Shown: piece by piece, positions 26,190 through 33,957 of the stretch
How the letters are laid out: each line of letters starts with the position of its first letter
Numbering within the stretch: position 1 is the stretch's first letter
Source of the DNA: Riemerella columbina
GTDB taxonomy: Bacteria > Bacteroidota > Bacteroidia > Flavobacteriales > Weeksellaceae
Direction: 5' to 3'
Assembly: GCF_030517065.1 (NCBI RefSeq)
Contig: NZ_CP103950.1
Location: forward strand, 806,001 to 870,000
Length of the DNA: 64,000 bases
The notes under the pieces: model-generated
Seen by the model: only the letters and a program-made list of their open reading frames with translations
What the model was told of the DNA's origin: nothing
Databases searched by the model: none
Position numbers and translations under genes: made by a program

Positions 26190-27482
26190 TTAAGGTTTTG
26201 AAACTAATAAAACTTGATACCCTGCCTTTACTTTGATTTTAGGCTGAGCGATCTTTTTGGATAGGTACGAACTTGTGCCTTGTAATACCCCCTTTCCGAC
26301 TTCAGATACAATTTGGTCTTTGGCAGAAGAGCTAAAAGTATAATTGGTTCCAGAAGATTGACTGAGTCCAGCAGCGACTTCACGAAAAGCATTGGCACCA
26401 GGTGTATAAGGGATATAAAGTCCCCTTTGTCCATCTAAGTCGTAGGCAGTTACCGATACGGGAACGATACGCCCTTGATACTCCAATGAACGAATGTCTA
26501 ACAACAGTCTTCCTTCGCCCATCTTTGCCATTGCGGTCAAAAGCGTACCTTTGGGCAGAACCATTCCAGCCACGCGGATAGGCTCTAAAAGCCGTAAAGG
26601 AATACGATTATTTTTATCAATGTATTGTTCGGTGTGAATGCACGCTTTAATACTATTTTTTAGCATTGGCTTTTCTTCCTTTTGGCTTTCCATAGAATGA
26701 AAACCTCTTTGGTTCTGTTGTACCCAATTTTCTAATAATTTCTCATCGGATAAGGCTCTTGGAAGTTGGCTGACGACCTTATTAGAAACGCTATATACGG
26801 GTGTAATATGAGCTTCTTTATCACTCCCTATATAGGCATTGTCGTTGGCTTTTGTTTCAGAGGTTTCATCAGAAATTTCTGGTTTATCTTGTTGTAAACT
26901 GTATTTGTTCGCCAGTTGATAGGAACGCTCCATAAGTTTCATTTGAGTTTCCAAAGGGTCTTGGGGCTTGGGAGCTGTCAGTTGTTTTTTAAGCTGGTCG
27001 ATTTCTTCTTGCATTTGTTTTTTTTCCTCATCAGAATCCTCCCTGTAAAAATCATCTAAGTTTCTATGAACTTTTTGGTAAGAGGTCATAGACGCATTTA
27101 TGGGATCATCTTCTGGAGGTACACTTTGCGAAAAATCTCCTAAAGACTGCATTGCCATTTGCTTTTCTTCACGCTTTTGCTCTAAAAGGTCTTGCTCGTA
27201 GGCTTCCCCCTTATCTTCGGGAAGTGAAATTTCCGTAGGTTCGGGGATAAGGTCTTGCTCCCCCTTTAACTTATCCTCAGATTCGTTCCCCATAAAGAAC
27301 AATAGATACATACAGCCTAAGAAAGCCAAGCCCATCAAAGCAAAAATGAACCATTTTTTGAGCTGTTTTCGGTTTTCTTCTCTTTGCGCTTCTTCCTGTT
27401 CTTCTTGTGCCTGTTGCTCTTCATCTGTAAGTAGCACACTGAATTTCTCTGGCTCTTCTTGATTGGTTTTATTCTCTTCCAT
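26190..27482 (-). CDS. traM: Conjugal transfer protein TraM (VirB10-like)
   Basis: This 430-residue protein has a charged cytoplasmic N-terminus, one membrane helix (about residues 45-63), a long acidic, coiled linker, and a C-terminal beta-barrel domain with LLEPIRVAGMVLPKGTLLTA and GRIVPVSVTAYDLDGQRGLY near residues 290-360. That layout is of VirB10/TraM scaffold proteins that span the periplasm. TraL, usually between traK and traM in CTnDOT, is not seen. Confidence 0.92.
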   Translation of the reverse strand: MEENKTNQEEPEKFSVLLTDEEQQAQEEQEEAQREENRKQLKKWFIFALMGLAFLGCMYLLFFMGNESEDKLKGEQDLIPEPTEISLPEDKGEAYEQDLLEQKREEKQMAMQSLGDFSQSVPPEDDPINASMTSYQKVHRNLDDFYREDSDEEKKQMQEEIDQLKKQLTAPKPQDPLETQMKLMERSYQLANKYSLQQDKPEISDETSETKANDNAYIGSDKEAHITPVYSVSNKVVSQLPRALSDEKLLENWVQQNQRGFHSMESQKEEKPMLKNSIKACIHTEQYIDKNNRIPLRLLEPIRVAGMVLPKGTLLTAMAKMGEGRLLLDIRSLEYQGRIVPVSVTAYDLDGQRGLYIPYTPGANAFREVAAGLSQSSGTNYTFSSSAKDQIVSEVGKGVLQGTSSYLSKKIAQPKIKVKAGYQVLLVSKP

Positions 27483-27509
27483 ACGATTTTATTTTTAATG
27501 GTGATTAAA

Positions 27510-28133
27510 TTAGCGTTCGACGGTTTGCACATCTTCTTTTTTTATAACTCGAAATTGCTCCATGATAAAGCCTTGGGGATTATTATCCGAACGAACAGAA
27601 TTAACCAATTGACAAGCGGTTACTAATTTTCTCTCGGTTATATTACTGGCTCGAGTGATGTATTGCTTGGCATAAGTCTGTACCTGATAAGGGTAATGGT
27701 CAAAATCACAGACAATACTGTCCACTTGTATTCTTTGTCGGATATTCCCGGAGATAATACGGTTGTAATAGCCTTTTTCGGCTAAATCATTGTAATAGTT
27801 GAAAGCGGTTTTGTCGGCTAAGAAAAAGGCTCTTTTCATATTGCTTTCAATAGCGGCTTTATCGGGTGCGATATTGAAAAAGAACTCGTGAAATCTTCTA
27901 ATATGCTCACGGGCTTCTACGGGGCGGTTTTGCTTAGCATCTTGTGAAAGGGCTAAAATGAGAGATTTCCCGTTATCCAGAACATAGATTTTCTTCCGTT
28001 GTTGTTCCATAAAATAATAGGCGTAACCAATGGAGAAAAGCGTGATGATTAAACACATACCGGCAAAAATAATCGCATACATTCGGATTTGTTTAAATCC
28101 TGTTTCAATGTTTCTTAAAATTTTAAATTCCAT
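27510..28133 (-). CDS. traK: Conjugal transfer protein TraK (VirB8-like)
   Basis: This 207-residue protein has one N-terminal membrane helix (about residues 18-40) and a periplasmic domain with AREHIRRFHEFFFNIAPD near residues 73-90 and GYYNRIISGNIRQRI. This is the TraK family of Bacteroidetes conjugative transposons, equivalent to the VirB8 assembly factor. The stop is 27 bp before traM. Confidence 0.93.
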   Translation of the reverse strand: MEFKILRNIETGFKQIRMYAIIFAGMCLIITLFSIGYAYYFMEQQRKKIYVLDNGKSLILALSQDAKQNRPVEAREHIRRFHEFFFNIAPDKAAIESNMKRAFFLADKTAFNYYNDLAEKGYYNRIISGNIRQRIQVDSIVCDFDHYPYQVQTYAKQYITRASNITERKLVTACQLVNSVRSDNNPQGFIMEQFRVIKKEDVQTVER

Positions 28134-28178
28134 AATTTACTACTGTTTGAGTTTATAATTTTGAAAGAGATAAAGTCA

Positions 28179-29234
28179 TTAGGTTTCTAAATTCCCCTCT
28201 GTATTTTTATCGTGATCATCGCCTCCTCCTCTGTTAAAGAGTTTTCCTGCGACATATCCTGCGGCGGCTCCAGCCCCTGCGGAGGCAATGTTTCCAGCTT
28301 TTTGCGCCGTTTGGTTGATATTTCTCCCCAAGTTGCCCATACCTCCCGCTTGAACCACCCAACCAGCTACTGATGGAATGGTGAAATATCCTACGATACC
28401 GATAATCATAAAAATGATATAAACAGTATTCGAAGTGTCAGGAATAAAATTGGGGTCGGATAATTGCTCAATATCATTAGCAAGTATTAAGGTTTGCATT
28501 TTAGCAAGCAAGGCACTGAATAAGTCTGATATAGGTAACCATAAATAAACACTGATATATCTTGTAAACCATTGGCTCATGGTGGATTGAAACCCATCCC
28601 AAACGGAAAAAGCAAAGGCGATCGGTCCGAGGATAGAAAGGACGACCAGAAAAAAGGTGCGTATCGTATCAATCACTAAAGCAGCGGCTTGAAAAAGAAT
28701 TTCTAATAATTCTCGGAACATATTTTTTATTTGCTGGCCTAATTTATACATACTTCTTTCAGCATACATGGCTCCCGTAGTAGCTAAATCCTTGGGCGAC
28801 CAGCCTAATTCTTCTAACTTTTTATCAAACTCTTCGTCATCGACTAGGTAAGAGGTTTCAGGATTTCGGCGCATGGCTTCTTGCTCCAGCTTATCTTTTT
28901 GCTCTTGTAGCTCGTTTAGGTTTAAAGTTTGCCCTTCCAATATGCTATGGGTTCCCGTTACGATAGGGCTTAAAACTGTATTGAGAGTTCCCAATACAAT
29001 GGTCGGGAAAAACATAATGGCTAGTCCAATGGCAAAAGGGCGAAGCATCGGATAAACATCAATAGGTTCCGCTCGTGCTAAGGATTGCCAGACACGCATA
29101 GCGATATAAAATAAAGCACCTAGTCCAGCAATCCCACGAGCCACGGAACTCATCTGAGAAGCCAATGGCATCATCTCATCATAGAGATTGCGAAGCATCT
29201 CGTGTAGGTTGGTAAAATCAATGGTTAATAGCAT
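28179..29234 (-). CDS. traJ: Conjugal transfer protein TraJ (VirB6-like)
   Basis: This 351-residue polytopic membrane protein has at least six hydrophobic segments. TraJ marks are LRNLYDEMMPLASQMSSVAR at the start, GALFYIAMRVWQSLARAEPI, and SILGPIAFAFSVWDGFQSTM near residue 205. The C-terminal tail is Gly/Ala-rich. It should form the inner-membrane entry of the channel. Confidence 0.92.
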   Translation of the reverse strand: MLLTIDFTNLHEMLRNLYDEMMPLASQMSSVARGIAGLGALFYIAMRVWQSLARAEPIDVYPMLRPFAIGLAIMFFPTIVLGTLNTVLSPIVTGTHSILEGQTLNLNELQEQKDKLEQEAMRRNPETSYLVDDEEFDKKLEELGWSPKDLATTGAMYAERSMYKLGQQIKNMFRELLEILFQAAALVIDTIRTFFLVVLSILGPIAFAFSVWDGFQSTMSQWFTRYISVYLWLPISDLFSALLAKMQTLILANDIEQLSDPNFIPDTSNTVYIIFMIIGIVGYFTIPSVAGWVVQAGGMGNLGRNINQTAQKAGNIASAGAGAAAGYVAGKLFNRGGGDDHDKNTEGNLET

Positions 29235-29270
29235 GTGTATAGAATTATGTAGTGAATAAATAAGAATGAA

Positions 29271-29900
29271 TTACCAATACCTAGATTCTGTTCCGTATAA
29301 ATCCAATACGCGTTTGGTTTCATTTTTCTTTTTTGCTCTTAGATAACTTACCGATATGTTTTTTTTCGTGTAATAACGAATAAGGCTATGATATTCCTTG
29401 ACTTCTTTATAGACTTGGTCAATAATATCCATTCGCTCTTTATCATTCATAGAAAGCGAAGTGGCATTGATGATTTTCTTTAAATCATTTAGTAAGCCTG
29501 AACTCTCTTCCAATAATTGAGAATACCCAAAAGCAATGGCTTCTAATTCATCAGGACTAAAATTGGGGTCTTGGGTCATCTTTTTAAAGTTGGTTACATA
29601 GATTTCGGAAATATCGCCGACCATTAAGACGGTTTCTCTAACCTTTCGTGCGTCTTTCACAATGGCTTTTACTTGCTTTAAGGCATCGTAGTATTTCTTT
29701 CCTTGCTTGTACACTTTTTCTACTTCCTTGAAGTTTTTAAGGGTATTGGTAGCGGTTGAAGAAGTCTGTACGATTTCTTGAGCTGTGTTCACAATACTTT
29801 GAGCTAAGTTCCCAGGGTCGCTTACCACCCATTGGGCATTTACCGATACACTGGTGCCGATTCCTAAAACGGCTAATGTGCTAATAATAAATCGTTTCAT
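29271..29900 (-). CDS. traI: Conjugal transfer protein TraI (DUF4141)
   Basis: This 209-residue protein has a signal peptide ending VNAQWVVSDPGN, the DUF4141 hallmark, then long helices with KQGKKYYDALKQVKAIVKDA. It is periplasmic and has a VirB5-like position after the VirB4-like ATPase gene. The exact role in pilus or channel assembly is not known. Confidence 0.88.
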   Translation of the reverse strand: MKRFIISTLAVLGIGTSVSVNAQWVVSDPGNLAQSIVNTAQEIVQTSSTATNTLKNFKEVEKVYKQGKKYYDALKQVKAIVKDARKVRETVLMVGDISEIYVTNFKKMTQDPNFSPDELEAIAFGYSQLLEESSGLLNDLKKIINATSLSMNDKERMDIIDQVYKEVKEYHSLIRYYTKKNISVSYLRAKKKNETKRVLDLYGTESRYW

Positions 29901-29923
29901 TTATTTAAAATTTAGGGGTTACA

Positions 29924-32428
29924 TTAATAAAGTTCTTCTCGTCTCTCTTGTGCCTTTTGGCGAATGGCCAACTCTAAGTTGCCATCAAGTTTTTTAGTCA
30001 ATTGCATGAGTTCGTATTTCTCGGACTCTTCGGTCGTATAGGCTAAATATTCTTCGGGGCTTACCTCCGTGGCGTAGACCGCCGAATGCGTACCGCCTAA
30101 GCCTATCCACACTTCTTTATACAATCGGTTGGGGGCGTTATTTTGATTAATCGAAAGAATTTGAGATTTTTCTTTTTCCGTAAGTCCGAGCATTCTTTGA
30201 ATATCCTCAAACTTGTTCATATACTTTCTTTGGTCGAGTAGTATCTTACAATCCGAGTTATTGATGATACTTTCTTTGACAATCGGAGAGTGAATAATAT
30301 CGTCCACTTCTTGCGTTACAATTACGGCTTCACCAAAGTATTTACGAACGGTTTTAAACAGATACTTAATATACTCTGCCATTCCCTCTTTGGCAATGGC
30401 TTTCCAAGACTCTTCAATCAATATCATTTTGCGAATGCCTTGGAGTCTTCGCATTTTATTGATAAAGACTTCCATAATGATAATGGTAACGACAGGAAAC
30501 AATATCGGGTGGTCTTTAATGGCATCAATTTCAAAAACGATAAATCGTTTATTGAGCAAATCCATTTCTTTGTCCGAATTTAAAAGATAGTCGTACTCGC
30601 CACCTTTGTAATACGGTTCTAAAACATTCAAAAAGTTCATCAAGTCAAAATCCTTTTCTCGGACATTCTTTTTTTCTAAGACTAGTCGATAATCTTTTTT
30701 TACAAACTCATAAAAACCATTGAAGCAAGGTTGATGCTCTGGGGCATCTTTGATGTATTGGATATAGAGATTAACCGCATTAGATAGTGCTACTTCTTCT
30801 GAACGCCTTGCGGGTTCGTCTTCGCGTTTCCAAAGGGTCATAATGAGGGTTTTGATACTTTCCCTTTTTTCTATATCGAATACATTATCGTCCGTATAAA
30901 AAGGATTAAAAGCAATCGGATTGTCTTCGGTATATGTAAAATACACGCCGTCTGTACCTTTGGTTTTAGCGTTAATCAGTTCACAAATACCTTGGTAAGA
31001 ATTTCCTGTATCTACCATCAATACGTGTGTGCCTTGCTCGTAATACTGGCGTACCATATGATTGGTAAAAAAGGACTTACCACTTCCTGAAGGACCGAGA
31101 ACAAATTTGTTTCGGTTGGTAATAATTCCTTTTTTCATCGGAAAATCCGAGATGTCCAAATGGATAGGTTTACCCGTAAGTCTATCCGACATTTTGATGC
31201 CAAATGGACTAGGCGAACTATGGTAATTCGTTTCTTGTGTAAAGAAACACAGTGCGGGTTCAATAAAAGTATAAAAACTTTCCTCACTCGGAAAATCCGC
31301 AGCATTTCCAGGAATACCCGCCCAATACAAAGTGGCAACATCAACCGTATTATGATGGGGTTTACATTCCATAGCAGCTAAAGCACTACCGCAATCATTT
31401 TTGATCTTGCGGAGTTCCTGTGGATTATCCGACCACGCCATGACATTAAAATGCGCTCGAATAGAGGTTAAACCAAAAGAATGGGCTTGATTGAGATAAT
31501 TATCAATCCATTGCTTATTGATTTGATTGGCACGGCTATACCGAGCTAAGGAGTGCATGTTCCGAGCGGATTTCTCAAATCGTTGTAAATTCTTTTCTGA
31601 ATTATCAATAAAAAGGTATTGATTATAAATATGGTTGCAACTCAATAACAAACCGACTGGACTGGCAAAAGACAGCCGGCAGTCGCTTCTATCAGTTGAT
31701 AAGCCTTCGTAGCGACTATCAGGGGATACTTTGGCGGGTAAATCTTCTGTATCGGATAAGGTGTGTAAACATAGGCGTTGATTACCGATACGCATCTCTT
31801 CTGCCGATAGACAAATGTCTTGTAAACTTTGATGGGTGTCTGGGGTTAAACTAAAATAGCGTTCCCATAAGCCTTTGGAGTTTTTATCGCCGATGTAGTC
31901 TTTTTCGGTCAATCGAGTGAGTTTTAGAAATCCACTATCATTCAAGATGCGTTCAAATTGTGCAACGGCTTCTAAAAAGCGAGTGAAATGTTCCTTTTGA
32001 GTTACTTGTTTTGGAAGAAAATGCCCTTTGCAAAGAGAGGAAAAGTTACTTTGGGTTTGCATTCTCTTTTCTGTGGTTTGTGTTATGAATAGATAGCAAC
32101 GATGATTTAGAAAAGGGCGTTCATTAAAATGTCTTTCGTATGAACGCGTCAAAAAACTTAGATTTTCTTTTTGAATATTAGGTTCGTAGTTTTCTTTGGT
32201 AAACCAGTCTTGTTTATGGACAATGCAATAATCAGGTAATACTTTGATGGCTTTATGCCATATTGAGTGTAGATTGTCGTAATCATTAGAAGAAATTGTA
32301 AATAATTCTGGGAGGGCTATCTCAAAGCCGATACTAATATCGGCTTCTTTGGATAGCACACAAGCCTCTTCAATGGCTAACAAAGGAAATTTACTCTCCA
32401 ATGTTGCTGTTTTGGATTTATTTCTCAT
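29924..32428 (-). CDS. traG: TraG, VirB4-like conjugation ATPase
   Basis: This is an 834-residue ATPase powering the mating channel. The Walker A motif is GPSGSGKS near residues 442-449, followed by VLMVDTGNSYQGICELIN; the Walker B-like region is KMILIEESWKAIA near 665-677. The N-terminal third is the usual VirB4 domain with ERHFNERPFLNHRCYLFIT. It overlaps traF by 11 bp. Intact length matches the family. Confidence 0.94.
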   Translation of the reverse strand: MRNKSKTATLESKFPLLAIEEACVLSKEADISIGFEIALPELFTISSNDYDNLHSIWHKAIKVLPDYCIVHKQDWFTKENYEPNIQKENLSFLTRSYERHFNERPFLNHRCYLFITQTTEKRMQTQSNFSSLCKGHFLPKQVTQKEHFTRFLEAVAQFERILNDSGFLKLTRLTEKDYIGDKNSKGLWERYFSLTPDTHQSLQDICLSAEEMRIGNQRLCLHTLSDTEDLPAKVSPDSRYEGLSTDRSDCRLSFASPVGLLLSCNHIYNQYLFIDNSEKNLQRFEKSARNMHSLARYSRANQINKQWIDNYLNQAHSFGLTSIRAHFNVMAWSDNPQELRKIKNDCGSALAAMECKPHHNTVDVATLYWAGIPGNAADFPSEESFYTFIEPALCFFTQETNYHSSPSPFGIKMSDRLTGKPIHLDISDFPMKKGIITNRNKFVLGPSGSGKSFFTNHMVRQYYEQGTHVLMVDTGNSYQGICELINAKTKGTDGVYFTYTEDNPIAFNPFYTDDNVFDIEKRESIKTLIMTLWKREDEPARRSEEVALSNAVNLYIQYIKDAPEHQPCFNGFYEFVKKDYRLVLEKKNVREKDFDLMNFLNVLEPYYKGGEYDYLLNSDKEMDLLNKRFIVFEIDAIKDHPILFPVVTIIIMEVFINKMRRLQGIRKMILIEESWKAIAKEGMAEYIKYLFKTVRKYFGEAVIVTQEVDDIIHSPIVKESIINNSDCKILLDQRKYMNKFEDIQRMLGLTEKEKSQILSINQNNAPNRLYKEVWIGLGGTHSAVYATEVSPEEYLAYTTEESEKYELMQLTKKLDGNLELAIRQKAQERREELY

Positions 32429-32765
32429 GGGTATGGGAATTAGTAGGTTGGATAAATCGATGGACAGCCTTTCGGTGGATAAGGAATTTAGGATGTCTTC
32501 TATTGGCGGCTATTTTCATTAAGCCGTGTTCGCCATATTTTCGGTTCAGCGAAAAAGTCTGCCAGATGACTAACCCCGCCAATAGGACACCGAGACCAAT
32601 GGTAATGTAAGGACTTACGCCCACGATATAGAGTATCATCGTAAGTAGCAGGACACCCAATAAACCACCTGCGAAAATAAACAGATATTGAGCTTTGAGT
32701 CCTTTGAACTCTACCGTTCTGCCGATGCCTTTATTGATGGCAAAATTCTTTTTCTTTCTTTCCAT
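32418..32765 (-). CDS. traF: TraF (DUF4133)
   Basis: This is a protein of about 115 residues with two close membrane helices and the motif AINKGIGRTVEFKGLKAQY near its start, typical of DUF4133/TraF (VirB3-like). The start MERKKKNFA at 32765 is chosen; the longer frame upstream overlaps traE leader sequence and lacks likeness. It is coupled to traG. Confidence 0.9.
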   Translation of the reverse strand: MERKKKNFAINKGIGRTVEFKGLKAQYLFIFAGGLLGVLLLTMILYIVGVSPYITIGLGVLLAGLVIWQTFSLNRKYGEHGLMKIAANRRHPKFLIHRKAVHRFIQPTNSHTHEK

Positions 32766-32776
32766 AGGACTATCGT

Positions 32777-33088
32777 TTATAAAAAGAAAGACCTTAGAAT
32801 GGTAGCGGCTACAATCAAAAAGATACAAGCCCCAAACCACGAAGCGGCGGTTTTACTTGTATCAGGATCTCCGTTAGAGAATTTGTTGTAGACTTTCACG
32901 CCACCGATTAGTCCAACCACTGCACCAATCGCATAGATAAGTTTGGTAGCGGGGTCGAAATAAGAGGTTACCATTTTGGTGGCTTCGTTGATACCACCTA
33001 CGCCATTGCCCTGCTGGGCAAAAAGGCTAAAAGAAGTTAAAAACAAAGCAATCATTAAGCTTGTTTTTAAGAACGTTTGTTTTGCCAT
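32777..33088 (-). CDS. traE: TraE (DUF4134, VirB2-like)
   Basis: This 103-residue protein has a signal-like helix ending SLFAQQGNGVGG, then two hydrophobic helices with IYAIGAVVGLIGGVKVYNKF, the DUF4134/TraE pattern resembling pilin VirB2. The start at MAKQTFLKT (33088) is preferred to the longer frame at 33133. It heads the second block of tra genes, downstream of the R-M insert. Confidence 0.9.
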   Translation of the reverse strand: MAKQTFLKTSLMIALFLTSFSLFAQQGNGVGGINEATKMVTSYFDPATKLIYAIGAVVGLIGGVKVYNKFSNGDPDTSKTAASWFGACIFLIVAATILRSFFL

Positions 33089-33291
33089 TTTTTTGTGCTT
33101 TTTAAAATTTATAACACAAATGTATAGGCACACTCTTAACGATTATACTTTTGGCTTGTTTTGGAATTTGCTGGCGGGGAATGGCTGGTTTATAAGGGGG
33201 GGGAACTTTATGTAAGAAAAAGGCCAGAGAACCAAAAACTTCATTACATTTATGATAGTAAGAGATATGGGAAAAAGATTAAAGATTTACT

Positions 33292-33957
33292 TTATAACAA
33301 AATCCATAAATGAATTAAGTGAACTTTATCACTACTCCTGTGTGCAAATGATCTAAAGGTACAGAATTCATTATTATGCTCTATCATACTTAATATTTCA
33401 TCTTCTTTCCAAATATCATTAGTTTTTGATAAATCTATAATCCAACTATTTATTGTATTATGCCAATAATTAAAGTCTTTATCCTGCACAAACCCAAGTA
33501 AACCACATTCAGGCAATCCTTTTCCATGTTTTTCATTTTTAAAACGTTCAATTCCTCCATTATTGTTATCACCAATTACATACTCTTTTTCTCGTTTCTT
33601 CCCAAAAGAATTTGATAATATTTTTACTTCCCATACAATTATTGGCTTATTATGAACCCCTTCCTCTACTTTATGAAAATAAAAATCAGGAATACCTTTC
33701 GTTCCAAAGAATGTATCTGAATATTGGTTTTTTACTCCAATATTAGGATGTGATTTTATAAAAACCTCTACTTGTTCTACATATATTTGTGTATATTTGT
33801 TTTCATTTAGAGGTAGAGCTAAATTTGATTGGCTTAATGCCTTTTTAAAAGCCTTACAAGATTTTTTAAGACATTGATTAATAAAATCAATAGTTCTATC
33901 TTTTTGACCAGTCAAAAAAAGAGGAGAACTTATATTTGAGTATTCTTCTGCTATCAT
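33292..33957 (-). CDS. Restriction endonuclease-like protein, PD-(D/E)XK type
   Basis: This 221-residue protein has the nuclease core GIPDFYF (Asp91) and IIVWEVKIL (Glu110, Lys112), a PD-(D/E)XK active site. Its start codon directly follows the stop of the methyltransferase gene, so the two make one operon. It likely cuts DNA that lacks the partner's modification; the recognition site is unknown. It ends about 200 bp before traE. Confidence 0.75.
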   Translation of the reverse strand: MIAEEYSNISSPLFLTGQKDRTIDFINQCLKKSCKAFKKALSQSNLALPLNENKYTQIYVEQVEVFIKSHPNIGVKNQYSDTFFGTKGIPDFYFHKVEEGVHNKPIIVWEVKILSNSFGKKREKEYVIGDNNNGGIERFKNEKHGKGLPECGLLGFVQDKDFNYWHNTINSWIIDLSKTNDIWKEDEILSMIEHNNEFCTFRSFAHRSSDKVHLIHLWILL